A stretch of DNA of 64,000 nt from Sphagnum magellanicum (lineage: Eukaryota; Streptophyta; Sphagnopsida; Sphagnales; Sphagnaceae), in the NCBI GenBank assembly GCA_021904315.1, contig CM038911.1, forward strand, positions 8,591,390 to 8,655,389, read 5' to 3'. Within the stretch, counting starts at the first letter, position 1. The number at the start of each line of letters is the position of its first letter. Under the pieces are notes generated by a model. The model did no database searches, had not been told where the DNA came from, and worked only from the letters and a program-made list of their open reading frames with translations. The position numbers and the translations under genes are program-made. Shown one piece after another: positions 12,321 through 25,423 of this stretch.

Positions 12321-14479
12321 TGATGTGTTCACCATTGAACATGCAATTTTTTAGGGGAATTGTAAAAGACTAAACTTTTTAAAATTTTTTTTTATGTGCA
12401 TCACTAACTTGCAACATGCCAATGGGTGGAACTAAGACACAACTCACCCATCCCTAATGCATATGTGGGCATATGAGTGCAAGGTATAATATGGAGTGTG
12501 CGCTATGTCCAATTTCACCTATTGACCTTGGATAATCAAGTGTAGTTTACTTGAAGGTGTGCTTACAATATATACACAAACACATATTCATTAATTTCCG
12601 TGAGCAAGATTGGTCATTGTGGCACATGTGACTTTATTGTTTTTCATTCAAATGTGATCATTCACATAACCGATATTTTTTATTGGTCTTCGCAACTAAA
12701 TTTTAATCGTAAATGACATTTGAAACTAAAATCTCATTATTCGCCTAAGACAAGTTGCATGTGATAAATTAGTTGCAAATGACAAAAGGTATTGGATGAA
12801 AAAAAAGTCAACAAATACAAATTCATCCTTGATTCCATTGTATATGTATTGTCACATGCGATTAAGATGCAACTATTTTGGTCACAATTGAGGGCTAATG
12901 ATGTGTTGCCACGTGTTTCAATATATGATTATTCGAAATATTATTATTATTATTCTGAAAATAATCTAGGATGTTCAATTCAAATGTTTGGATGATCTTA
13001 TATCATGACACATGGTCCAATGGAAATATGCCACGTGGCACTTAAAAATGAATTTAATAAAAATATTAATATTAAATTGGTAAGTACCTAGGTAGGTACA
13101 TAAGTAAGTGCCTATAAACCTAGGTTACATACCTACCTACCTACTTAGGTAAAAATGTAGGTAGGTAGGTTTTACCTTCCTAGGCTAAACATTTATTCAT
13201 ATGGGTAGGTACTTAGGTAGGTAGGTACATAAATTGACCTAGGTGGGTAGGTCAAATTAAGTACCTTCCTAGCTAGGTAAATAAATAGGTTGGGGAGGTA
13301 AGTATTTTAGAATTGTGCATAATCTGTTTTTTTGTTTTGGATTAAGCCTATTGATTAATTCATCCCATGTGCACAAATTTTTTAATGTGAAATTGAATGA
13401 CCACACCCTTTGTTTATAAAATGTTCAAAATAGGAATAGAAAACAAATAATATGGGATACATTTTGAAGTTGCAACTTCCTCACAAATTAAATTTGTAAC
13501 TTAAAAAACTTTCTTCATTCCTTATTTTCTTAGTTAATAAATTTCTAAATAATTCAAGTACATGGTTCACTTAATAATGATTAAATTTACATATATTTCA
13601 ACTATAAATTATACACTACAAATATTAAGTATTCATTATCAATTACTTTTTTAAAAAAATTCTCAATATCTAATAAACTAACTATCTAGTTATTCACAAG
13701 TTGTTACTACATAATTCACAGATAATTAAATAACTAAAATTTTTAAAAATATTTTTATCAATTTTAAAATTTTAATCGAATTATAAATAATATAAATAAT
13801 ATAAAACTAATTTAAGTACTATAATTTAAAAAATAAAATTTTAAAATATTTATTTTCAAATTATAAATAATGAACAAACAATTGATTTTAGAAAGTCAAT
13901 TTTTACATGAATTTTTTAAAATATTATTATTAATTAAATTAAATTAACTACTATATATTTATATTTATTGTTGTAAATTTTTTTATAGGTAAAGTGATTT
14001 ATTTGTCTTGGTAATTATTAATTATAAATAGAATAATTTGCTAAACATAACATTAATTTTTATAATTAATGTAAAATGACTATAAAATATTTATCATACA
14101 TGACCAATTACAGAATTTGAAAAAAATAAATAAAATACTGTTTAATACTTCCTGAAATTCAAATCATTAAATGTTTTTCTAACTACATTATAATTTTTCC
14201 AAAATTTGAATTCAGATTTACAGTTATAAATTACAGATTGCAAATAATTATGTTTGATTAGAGAATGATTATGCACATATTAATTAATTTTTATCTGAAG
14301 TAATTACAATGATTTTAAAGTAATGTAACATTAATTAATTCCTTTTATTGTAAGAATATAAACTATGTAATATAAAAATCTATGTTATAACAATAGTTAT
14401 TTAATATAACTTATAATTGATAAATACAATAATTTATGATTATTTTAAAAAGTGATTTATTATGGATAACACTAATAGA

Positions 14480-15330
14480 AAAAACCCTTAAAACTCAATC
14501 AATAATTTTCTGAGTGAAAAAATAAATTCATAGAATCCAAAATAGTAGTTCAGAATTCAAATATCAATTTTTAGATCAAATAATTCTTTTGAAGTTAAAT
14601 AAAAATTTTCATTATTGAAATGTGAATTTTCAGATTCAAATAACAATATTCAAAGCTGAAATGTCCAATTTAAGAGTCAATGAATAATTTTCTGAATTGA
14701 AATATTAATTTAGTGACTCCAAAATAATAATTTGGAATTTGGATTTCAACTTTCAAGTCAAATAATTTCTTAAATTTTAAATTCAAAAATTCAGAATTGA
14801 AATATCAAATTTTAAATTCAAATAAAAATATTTAAAATCAAAAAGTCATTCTAGACTCAATTATAAATTTTTGAATTGAAATAAATTTTTTAGATTTGAG
14901 AATAATAATTTAGAGCTGAAATACCAATTTTTAGATCGAATAGGTTTTTTAAATTTAAGGAAAAAAATTCAGAATTGAAATGTCAATTTTCAGATTCAAA
15001 TAAAAATATTCAAAATTGAAATGTCCATTTTTAGACTCAATTAATAATTTTCACTCTTGAAATATTAATTTAGAGATTCAAAATTATAATTCAGAATCCA
15101 AATTTCAAGATTCAAATCAAATGATTATTTAAAAATTTAAATGCAAAATTTTCAGTGTTTAAATGTAAATTTTCATATTCAAATACAAATATTCAAAAGT
15201 AAGATGTCCATTTTTATAATCAATTAATAATTTTCTAAATTCAATTACTAATTTTTGGATTTGAAAATAATAATTTAAAATTCAAATACCAATTTTTACA
15301 TCAAATAATTTTTGAAAAATTTAAATAGAA
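14480..15330. repeat. Diverged ~180-bp satellite-like array, about five units
   Basis: The landmark ATGTCCATTTTTAGACTCAA (with variants) and the following AATAATTTTCTGAATTG appear near 14482, 14661, 14841, 15021 and 15204, spacings of 179-183. Each unit is itself built from ~40-base AATTCAGAATTGAAATAT-like sub-repeats. Sub-repeats without the longer period continue to about 15890. Confidence 0.75.
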
Positions 15331-15889
15331 AACTTCATTTTGAAATAAAATATTTCAAATTCAAATAGTGTTTTGAACAATTGAAATAGCAATTTTGAGA
15401 TTCAAATATGAAGTTTCAAATTGAAATAATGTTTTTAAAGAATTAAAATAAAAGTTTTAAAATTGAAATATAACTCTTTAGATGAATTTTTTTTAATGAA
15501 TTTAAAATTTAAAAATTCAGAACTAAAATATGAAATTTGAGATTTAAAGATTTTAAAATTTAAATTCAAATAATGAGAAAAGAAATTCCAATATCTGTTT
15601 TTGGAAGTAAAATATTAAATTTCAGATTCAAATAAATTTTTTAGAATCAATGATGTAAAAAATAATTCCAATAGCAATTTTAAAAATTGAAACATCGATT
15701 ATAAATTTTAATTAAAATTTTCATAATTGGAATTCTAATTTTAGACTTAGACATATATTTTTTATTACAACTAATAGTTTTTAGAATTCATATTGAAAAT
15801 TCAAATAACAATTTTAAAATTCCAATATGATTTTCATAATTGAAATGATAATTTTCAGATTTGAATAACAAATTTCAAAGTTCAAATAT

Positions 15890-15948
15890 TTTTGAGATTC
15901 ATTATATGAATAATATACATACATATGCATATTTAATGTACACACACA

Positions 15949-15984
<36 letters not shown>

Positions 15985-16000
15985 AACTTTTAGTACATAC
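15890..16000. repeat. (CA)n microsatellite
   Basis: An almost pure CA run covers 15939-15980 within AT-rich sequence. It creates chance Val/Cys reading frames on the minus strand. Confidence 0.95.
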
Positions 16001-16289
16001 ATAAAAATAGACCATTATGGTGGTGTAAAATACTTTTAAAATGCAACTAATTTGGTGACTATTACGATTAATGAGACATATCAACATATTAATGGATGAA
16101 AATAAACCTAAATCCATTCAACCAATAGGATGAAATTTTCCAATAGTTGCATCATAGTTGTGAAAATGACCAAAATAGTTGAAATTTGGTTTGTAGTTAC
16201 AAATATTCCCAAATCTAGTCACAAATGATTACTAGTTGCAGGTAGTCACAAATAGAGTGATTACATTTTGGTTGATTTCTATTAATGGA

Positions 16290-18640
16290 AGGTGGTCCAT
16301 ACATTACCCTCACTAAGGTTACAATCTACTTTAATCACCAAACAATAGGTCATTCATCTCATATTGTAACTTGGCTTACGTATCACTAAGTCATGGCCAC
16401 TTTGACCATCTTGCTTCATGAATTAGGACCATGACCTCCTTTGGTTTGAAGGAATAACCATTTGATTTCATCTATGTTTGTTGCAAAGCCACTAACCTTC
16501 ACTTCCATGTTATCCTACATAGCTTAATGCATAATATAACATTGTGACAGCTTATTGGTTTTGGACTACACCCTTAATTTTTATTTATTTTTGGGTTGGT
16601 TACCTTCTATAGATAATTAAAATATAAACTACCAATAAAAAATATTGGCCTCCATGACACATCCAAACACATGGTAGCAACTTCTATCATCCATGTGTTT
16701 AAATCAAAATATTTCCACTCAGATAATATCACTCAAAATTATTAGTCATGACTTGCTTTTCATCTTACAATAACACCTAACCTATTTCACTCAAGCTTGT
16801 GTTGAAGATGTGCGGTTCTTAAGCAAATGTATAATAACCTTGTTGATCCATTCCACTATATACACTAATACCACTAAGGTGTGAAGTAAATGCCACCATT
16901 GCACATGCCATTACAAGGCCACCCACTTGTCACCTGACATGCTATCATTAAATTTCCAATCACATTAAGTTATAGTGATGTCTTATCCTAATGCTTTGAT
17001 CATGAGTTTATTTGATGTGATGTGCCCCTTACATGCATTTTTGGAATAAGGTGCAATGTGCTAAGTTTGATGTAAATGTCATTATTGGATATATATATAT
17101 GTCATTAGGGTTTGTGTGAGTTGGACCTATTTCATTGAATTTTATGTCATTTCAAACATTGTGCTTGTCATTAGAATACTAGGCCTTAATCACCAAGCTC
17201 ATGTGACAAAAAATTATTGCTAGGGCATCAAATGTTTGCATTCACTACTAGATCATTCTAATAGGATCACTTGTATGTCATTTAGTGTCAATTAAACATT
17301 ATTTTCCATAATGTCTAATTGGCACATCAAAGGTTCACATCCACTATACTAAACCACTTTGGTAAATTGACTCAAGTATGTCACTTGGATGCCATTCACC
17401 ATCATTCAAGAATCAAATAACAACACATCAAATGGTTGATTTAGTTCACATCCAATAAATTAAATTAGAACTCTAGTAAATCACTCAAGTATGACACTTG
17501 GGTGTCATCCAAGCATCACCTTCAAGAATGGGTGATAACTTGCACATTATATGTTCACTTTCATTATGTATGTGTGGCATGGATGTGCCACCACCCATGC
17601 TAGTATCATTTATAGAAAAATGTCATTAAAAAAATTCTATTAACATTACATGAAGCTACCAATACACCAATAGCTAAACCATGTCAAATTCACATAATGA
17701 CATATGGAAAGTAATTACCTTCACTAAAGTCTCAATCTACTAGTTATCAAAGACAATCATCCACCCTTGATGTCATTAGATCTCCTACATTGTGTTACAA
17801 AACCTTGGATCTTGATGTATTAATAACATACAACACACTTTATATTTCGATAAACCCTTTTTTGCATTTGGGATGGATGGATTATGTACCTTGTCTTGCA
17901 TGTCACCAAGTGTAATATGATGGAGTTTTTGTCCACTTCTTCTTCAATGTGTGCTTTTGATGTTGCATGTCAATTTGCCATAAGAAGTGACAATGACATG
18001 AACAAGTGGCCTTTTGACTTAGTTTATCACTCATACATGTGTCAAACGAAACAATTATGGCATATTCATTCATATGTGACTAGGAGATCATATAAGTATG
18101 ATTTAGGTTTTGGTACATATGAACTTTTATTGCATATTTACATGCACCAAGAAACTCAATAAAGAAGGATAATTGGAATAATCTTGTTGAAAAATTCAAA
18201 GAATTGCCAATGAATATACAAGAATTCATTTTAAAAAAATTGCATGAATGCACCCAAGTGTAGTGTATACAACATAGAATTTTGATGATTTATACAATTG
18301 AGCTTACCAAATACAAGTAGTGATTATTAGTGATTGTGTGTGTACTTCATTTGTTGTTGATTAAAAAAATGTTTGCTACACACCATAAACTAAGAAATAT
18401 CAATAGACAAAAGTTTTGCAAACCAAAGAAATTAACATTTTGATTTAAAAATGGATTTCTCGTGATTTCTTTTGGGCACTTAAAATCACTAATGAGGCTA
18501 ATGTAATGATAACAATAGGTAACGAAGAATATCACCCTTTAGTTTGTTAATCACAAAAAGGTGGTTATCATTAACTTTAATGATTTTATATGAGTAAGGT
18601 TGAAGGTTATGAATTGAACATGAAGGTTAATTTAGATAAC
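16290..18640. other. Non-coding repeat-like DNA with an internal direct repeat; unassigned plus-strand frame
   Basis: A stretch near 16290-16400 (TACCCTCACTAAGGTTACAA, then a CAATCATTC-like part) recurs near 17710-17800. A 92-codon plus frame at 17884-18162 has no recognised motif; I cannot support it as a gene. Confidence 0.4.
17222..17540. repeat. Three degenerate ~105-bp tandem units
   Basis: Blocks with GCATCAAA..TTCACATCC, then ACTCAAGTATGTCACTTGG and a CACCATCATTCAAGAAT-like end, recur near 17222, 17322 and 17423. No coding signal. Confidence 0.6.
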
Positions 18641-19246
18641 CAAAAAATTCCCACTGGGTGAAAACATGGTCAACAGAGCTCGGGGTACCAAGGTAAAAGT
18701 TCTTTCCAAGGACTGCACATGACATATGTCATTTCTATGTTGGTTTATAACTTAAATTTTAATATTTTGGATACCTAGTTTAACACTTCATATTAAATAT
18801 AAATATTTTTTGACTTCAAATTGATTGTATATCATATATATTATGGATTCATGCCTTCTATCACATAAATATGAACAACTTTTGTTAGGGCCACATTTTC
18901 AAAATCCATAAGTTTTAGGGTCACACATTTGAACCAAATGTGCTCAAGTCAGTTATAAAAATAATTTTCATTAGTACAAGTCCTTTTGCCCTTCTAATTA
19001 TCATAGTTTAACATTTTAATTGGAGAGGATTTTAACATTTAATATTAATGAAAAATATTCCAAAAGCTTTTATGACAATTTAAACAATTATGCTTCCTTT
19101 ATGATTTTTCAAACATACAAAATTATAGTTTAAAAAAGTGTCCACTTACTTGGGTGGCCCCTTTGATTATGTTTTTACCCCATTGAAAGCTTATGTCGAA
19201 CAAATATAAGTTTCATGAAGAGGCAAATGTTTATAAAGACCTAATT

Positions 19247-20470
19247 TTCTAAAGGAAAAATGGAAAAAAATCAACTTTCATTTGTAACTATATTTTAGTT
19301 GTAAAGGACATTTGCTAATAAAAATTGTTTAATTCCATTGACAAGTTGCATAAGACACTAGTTGTAAGTGTGGATGAAGTCAATGGTCAACCAATACTTC
19401 ACCATCCATATATTGTTGTATGCCATTTGTATATTACCATAAAATTCAGCAATTTACATAATGACATGTGGCAAATGAAAAAGGTTTGAAAACAATTATT
19501 TTGAAAATAGATAGTGGATCTTCACCATTATTTTAAACAATCTGATTGTGACACATGGCATAATACAAATATGGCACGTGATTTTTTGAAATTTGGCCAA
19601 AATAAGTTTAAATTAGTATTTAGGCAGGTAGGTAGGTAGGTAGGTTGGATTTGGTAAGTAGGTAAGTAATTTTTTAAATGTTTAACCTTTAAGGGTAAAT
19701 TGTTTTGATTGGCTCATCCCAAATGACATGTGTTTTTTTACATGAAAGTGTAGAACACATTTTTTTCATTATATAATGGAGGACAAAACATATGGGATAA
19801 AATTTGAAATTACAATTTAGTTTCAAACTAGGTTGTAACTATTTTTTTTAATTTCATAACCTTTTTTTAATAAAAAATTTATATAACTAAATAGATTAAT
19901 AAGTAAACAACCAATTAGATATAGATTATGAATTAATAATTCACATATAAAAAAATAAATGAATGAAATAACAATTAATTAACTAATTAAATAGTTATAA
20001 ATAATTGATTAATAGTTCAATGTATCTTTTAAAATATATATATATTGAATAATTCATAATTATTATAACTAATAAATCATTAATTAATTCATAAGCAAGT
20101 AGCTTACATTAGGTCAATAGGTAGATAAACATATATAGATAGGTGGGTAATTAATTTGCCTAAATACAAGCTAAATATAACTTTATAAATACACCAGTAA
20201 AAACATACCCCCATTATACCCCTAATATAATAAACTTCCATTTGTAATTAATGTGACATATGGGCATCATTATGGATGAAAACAATCATAGAATGTAAGA
20301 TGAAAAAATCATTACTTACAAATGTAGTTGTAGCATAGTTGCAAGAATGGTCAAGGGTGCAAAATAGTTGCAAAAACACTTAAAGCTAGTTGCACATGAC
20401 AATTAGTTACACATAGTTACACATGCATTGGTTGCAAATGCATTGATAACAATTTGAAAAAATTGTAGGT
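19247..20470 (+). mobile_element. Non-autonomous CACTA-type element, copy B (~1.2 kb)
   Basis: It shares the same ordered blocks as copy C, including GTGGATGAAGTCAATGG, CAATTTACATAATGACATGT, AACATATGGGATAAAA and AGAATGGTCAAGGGTGCAAA, but with a much shorter AT-rich middle. Its termini have decayed from CACTA to approximately TTCTA, and its 3' end is approximate. Confidence 0.65.
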
Positions 20471-20745
20471 CTAAACTTGTGAAGCAAATATAGCTTTAGA
20501 AACAAAAAATGAAATAATACACTTATAAAAGATGACTTCAAGAATAGAAAATAACTTTGAAACTTTTCACAATAAAGAAGTTTTAAAAAATCATTATTTT
20601 CTCCTTTTGTTAAATTTCCACCTAGGCGTCAAATCATGATTAAATATACACTTGGTGATCTTTGCACCCCAAAAAAAATGGAAATTTAAAGTAGATTTAT
20701 TGGTCAAATTTTTTCTTGTTAATTGTCCACCTTTTAAGGTTCAAA

Positions 20746-22698
20746 CACTAGAGGAAAACTAGAAAATAAAATAAAATTATTTGTAACTATTTTCTAGTTG
20801 CAAAGGACATTTGTTACTAAAAATTGCCTAATTACATTAGACACTAGTTGCAAGTGTGGATGAAGTCAATGGTTAACAAATACTTCACCATCCGTATACT
20901 ATTGTATGCCATCCATATATTACCATAAAAATCAGCAATTTACATAATGACATGTGGCAATTGAAAAATGTTTAATTAAAAAAAAAAATAATAATAATGG
21001 ATCCTCATCGTCTAATTTAAATGGTTTTAGATAGGGACACATGGCATAATACCAATATGCGACGTGGCATTTTTAGATTTTGATCAAAATGAATTAAAAA
21101 TCAATATTTAGATAAGTAGGTGGGACTAGGTAGGTAGGTAGGAAAATATTTTTAAAGTTTAACCTTTGGGGTTAAATCTTTTAGCAAGTTAAGTTCCTTT
21201 GGTTCATCCCAATTGACACATTGTGTTTTTTTATGTGCAAGTGTAAGACAAAACCTTTTCCTTGTATACTTTTCAAGATGGAAGTGAAGGATAAAACATA
21301 TGGGATAAAATTGAAATTACAACTTAGTTGCAAATTAAGTTGCAACTAAAAAGATTATCTAATATGTATTTTCTTCCCTTTTAATTTTGTAAATTATATA
21401 ATTAAGTAGATAAATAACTAAATAACTATTTAAATAAATAAACAAATAAATAAATAATCCATTTAGTTATACATTATTAATTCATAATTCATACATAGAA
21501 AAATAAATGACTGAAATAAAAAATAAGTAACCAATTATTATTTATATATTTTCATTAATAGCTTAATTTTATTAAAAAAAACTAAAATATTAGCCAATTA
21601 ATAGTTAACATTTAAGTAATAACTAATTAACTTATTGTTTATAAGTTATTAAATAATACTTCATAAATTAATTATTATTTATAAATTCTCATTTTATTTT
21701 CATAAATAGAAATAAATAAATGGCCAAACAATTAATTAGTTAATAATGAAATAACCAACTTATTGGTTATAATGTTAAATAATAATTTCATAAATATCAA
21801 CAAATTAATTGTCATTATACATATATGTGTCAATTAACTCATTTATTAGTTATAAGATTTCATTAATGACTGAAATATTAAATAAATAATTCTTAAATAA
21901 TAATAATAATCTGTAATTATTAATTATTAAATAACTAATGATTAACTAATTAATGAGTTAGTTACAAATTATTGACGAATAATTGATAAATTAAAATAAC
22001 TACAATATTATTACATTAATAATAAATAAGTAAATTAAAAAAAAAGAAATAATTGATCAATAGTTCATATAAAGAAAAATAAATAACTAATGTATTGAAT
22101 AATTATGAAATATTAACTATAAATATTAAGTATGAACTGTTAGTTATCAATGAATTAAAAATAAATGTAACTAATTAATCATCGATGAATTAATAAGTGG
22201 GAAGTATTTTAGGTAGCTAAATAACCTATGGTAGATAGGTAGGTAAACATATAAATAGATTCGTTGGTAGGCTAGGCTAGGCAAGTATACAACCATATAT
22301 AAGTAGGTAGTTATTTTGACTAAATACACCTTTATAAATACGCCAATGGAAACATACACCCATTATACCTTTAATATAACTTAGCAGAAATACACATACA
22401 TTTCAAAACTTTCCTAATACACTTATGTATACCATTAGGACTATCTTGACACTCGAAAGGTGCAATTAAATTTGGTTCCATTTGCAACTAATGGGACATA
22501 TGGACATGATCATGGATGAAAATAATCTTAGAGTGTAGAATGAAAAAGTCATTAATTGCAAATGTAGTTGTAGCATAGTTGCAAGAATGGTCAAGGGTGC
22601 AAAATAGTGATGAAACCAATAAGAGCTAGTTGCAAACAATAATTAGTTGTATGTAGTTGCAAATGCATTGGTTGTGTTTTGAGAGATTTCTTTTAGTG
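20746..22698 (+). mobile_element. Non-autonomous CACTA-type element, copy C (1,953 bp)
   Basis: It begins CACTAGAGGAAAACTAG and ends with the reverse complement of CACTAAAAGAAATC (12 of the first 15 bases match). AAA precedes and follows it, consistent with the 3-bp duplication of CACTA elements, though weak because the site is A-rich. The inside contains conserved blocks (TAGTTGCAAAGGACATTTG; GTGGATGAAGTCAATGG; AACATATGGGATAAAATTGA; GTAGTTGTAGCATAGTTGC), a GTAG-repeat block, and a long AT-rich middle of ATAAATAATTAAT-type sequence. No transposase. Confidence 0.7.
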
Positions 22699-23184
22699 AA
22701 AAAACACCTAGGGGTTAAGGGACAAAATGTGAACTTGCCTTTTAGGGCTTAAAAATCTCACAAGGGTGGGGGAGCAAAACACCCCAGGGGGGAAGGGTAG
22801 CTAACATTGCCATTATCATTGAATTCTTAACGTGAACTTTTAGCACCTTGACCTAAGTTTTGCCTATGTTATATTATTGCTAAGTTTGCACTTGAAATTT
22901 GAATATCCAAAGAACTTTGAATGTATGACTTATTTGGAGCTTTGTTGTCTTGAGTTTTTTGCAGAGTTGTGATATTTTGTGCAAAGTTTCAAATAGTGAT
23001 TTGTTGAAGTGTACTGAGTTTTTTCACTTTTAACATGCATCAAGTTCATTATTTGTTTTCCATTAATTGGTGTCATTGATTTTCAAAAGATAACCATTGG
23101 TTTTCAAGAATGAAAATGTGAAAAATGATCTAGTGAGTAAAAGGGAAGAAGAAAAGCCATACACTTAGTTGATCGAGATGGGAA

Positions 23185-24439
23185 ATGTCTAACTTCGCAA
23201 ATAGTTTAAGGGTGTGTTGTGAAAATTTGAATCCTAGCAAGGAGATCATAACATCTATAATGGTTTGTAAAGAACTCACTTATGTTTTTGGTGCTAGGCA
23301 ACAAAATGAATGGAAAGCAAACACTAATGAATTTTTGACTGAAAATGACTATGAAACACTTTGCAAGTTGTATGAAATTGTTTATGCCCATCTTTTTTAA
23401 ATGATGATTACTTAATTATTTTCATGTGCGGTTGGTTGGTTCAATGGAAGGGTGTTCAAGTGAATTCGGGCTCAATATGCACATGATATAACACATCAAT
23501 TGTTGAAGAGGGCAATAAGGCTTACATTGTGTGGAAGACCAAAATTGAGTTCGACTCTAATGACACAATCCACACAAGGTGACTATTGACCTAACATGCA
23601 CCTTTGTTGACAAAGATGGGCATGATGAGGAATGCTTCCTTCTAGAATGTGTGAAAGAATTGAAGGTTTTCACACCAAATTAGATAGTGCTAGTGAAGAA
23701 GTTGTTAAAAAATGTAGAAAATGCAAAACAAAATTGTTCTCCCAAGAAGTCAATTATGCAAGCAAAGGAGGAGCATCTATAGTCTAAAGTGAACTCATGG
23801 GTGACAACTTTAATTCACCTAAAAAAATGCTTAAAGAAAGATGAAGGCAAACTATTAAAATTGTGCAAAAAAATATATAAACTTGTCATGAGGTTTTTGT
23901 AAGCCATTCAAAGTGTAAAGATTCTATTTTTTTTTTTTGATCCCATCGATTTAGAGAAGTACAAGGCCATGGCATCAACAATAGTTGTTAGTTTGAAGAA
24001 GTGTGAGTAAGATTTTGAATTTGAAAACTTTTTGGTTGAGAGCGAGCATGAAATAGTGCAAGAAAGGCCAAAAAAACATGACTTAGCATTGACACAATTG
24101 GAATCTTTGACTACTAAGGTCAAGTTGCTTGACCATGAACGTAGCGGCAACAAGATCTAAATAAAAGGTTTATTGCACCACATACATCTAATGTCAAATG
24201 GTGCAAATGTGTATAACACCCCATTACCCATTGACAATTTTGCTTTCATGATGCTAAGAAGTTTTGGAATGTTTTTCATTGAACCATGTTTTGTTTGTGG
24301 TTTATATTTCTTTTTCAACAACATCATTATGTCATCATGTGGGTGCACATATCACCCCTTTTGCATGGGGTTGTATATGGAGACTAATGTTACTCATTGT
24401 GCTAAGCCTATGTGTGGGAAGTTATTGGAGTTTGATTAG
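23185..24439 (+). pseudogene. Broken unrecognised coding remnant with zinc-finger-like end
   Basis: The plus strand carries pieces that read like one decayed protein. A 71-codon frame at 23185-23400 (MSNFANSLRVCCENLNPSKE) comes first. Charged, helix-prone pieces follow (KDGHDEECFLLECVKELKVF near 23615-23675). An 88-codon frame at 24173-24439 ends with C-x2-C, a CGCTYHPFC cluster and HCAKPMCG, spacing like a RING-type or treble-clef zinc finger. Frames shift and stops separate the pieces. I do not recognise the family; a transposon-encoded protein is likely given the surroundings, but that is inference. Confidence 0.4.
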
Positions 24440-25403
24440 ATCACAAGCTTGGGATTTAGGCAAGCTTTTGCGCAATTGAAGAGGCCCAAGCTCAAGAAAG
24501 GATGCAATGTAATCATTAGGAGCACCTTCGCAAGTTTACAAATATCAACTTCCACACATTGTAAGGTTTTTCTTTTCATATAGAGCATGACTTTTAGCTT
24601 TTAGGTTTGCATGATTCAAGTGGTTCATGTGTGCGTGTTTGCTTGAAAGGTCCCTATGGCTTCATTTCTTGCTCTATGTGTGTTGACATTTGGGGTTTTT
24701 TTGTGATCGTATATTGAATGATTATTTTTCTATTTGTTAGAAACGTAAGAATTTTTTTTTTTTCCTTTTCAAGTTTTGAGAATTGTTGGTTGAAGCTTGT
24801 TTCATATGTAAATGCACATGTCCATTAGGTAACTATACATTTTGAGTGTGGAGAACTAGGCTTTGATGTAGCCACTACCTTTTAAATGTGGATTTTAAAA
24901 GATGTGACTAGTCCATAATCTCCATTTTAGGTTTTTCTTTGCTTTGTTCATGTTCTTTGAGTCATGACCCAAGAAATTTAGTCCTTCATTTCAAAATCAT
25001 AACTACATAAAGACAATTTTTTTGAAGTTGGTTGAAATATGATTTGCACAAATGTAAATCCATTTTATAACCTCAAATTAAAATCATAACTTTATAAATG
25101 TCATATATACTGATTGTGGTTGGTTGTCAAAATTTGTTCTGCTCATAAATGAGGATCCATTTTGTGACTTAAATTCATTAAATGCAAACCCTAGATGTAT
25201 TGGTTTCATTCCAAAATGTCTGCAATGACCTTGCATGTTATCCATGCCTCACCAATGTAGATTTTGAAGAACCATGTTATTGCCCAAATTTTCATTTGCA
25301 AATGCGTAGTTACTTTAATTTTTGCCTTTGACCTGCACTTATAGGGTTCGACCTTTTTTTTCAACTTCACAATGTTTTCATTGTTTCAATTGTAGGTCCA
25401 AAA
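24440..25403. other. AT-rich non-coding stretch, no feature recognised
   Basis: No conserved reading frame, tandem array or terminal repeat was seen. It would be the untranslated leader of the minus-strand LTR element if the LTR copy at 25424-26063 is a true 5' LTR. Confidence 0.4.
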
Positions 25404-25421
25404 TCCTGCTTTGATACTAGG
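25404..25421 (-). other. Primer-binding-site-like sequence (initiator tRNA-Met type)
   Basis: The minus strand reads CTAGTATCAAAGCAGG next to the LTR-like copy. It resembles the common plant retroelement site TGGTATCAGAGC with two or three changes. Position directly inside the LTR supports the reading. Confidence 0.5.
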
Positions 25422-25423
25422 TA

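Larger units (their letters stand above)
12660..16287 (+). mobile_element. Non-autonomous CACTA-type element, copy A (~3.6 kb, diverged)
   Basis: It has the same block order as copies B and C: the ATGACACATGG ... GCCACGTGGCAC block, a GTAG-repeat block (13080-13300), a GGATACATTTTGAAGTTGCAA block, an AT-rich middle and a TAGTTGCA-rich tail. The tail ends in the reverse complement of CATTAATAGAAATC, matching the copy C end. The middle is greatly enlarged and includes a ~180-bp satellite-like array. The 5' boundary is uncertain and no target duplication was found. Confidence 0.5.

Noticed and set aside
14480..15890. CRISPR-like spaced repeats
   Set aside because: Repeats are AT-rich and diverged with no conserved direct repeat or unique spacers, and the DNA is eukaryotic.
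11916..22698. A single 10.8-kb CACTA element from the CACTA end at 11916 to the TAGTG end at 22698
   Set aside because: Flanking three bases differ (ATG versus AAA), and the better-matching 5' partner for the 22698 end is at 20746 with AAA on both sides.
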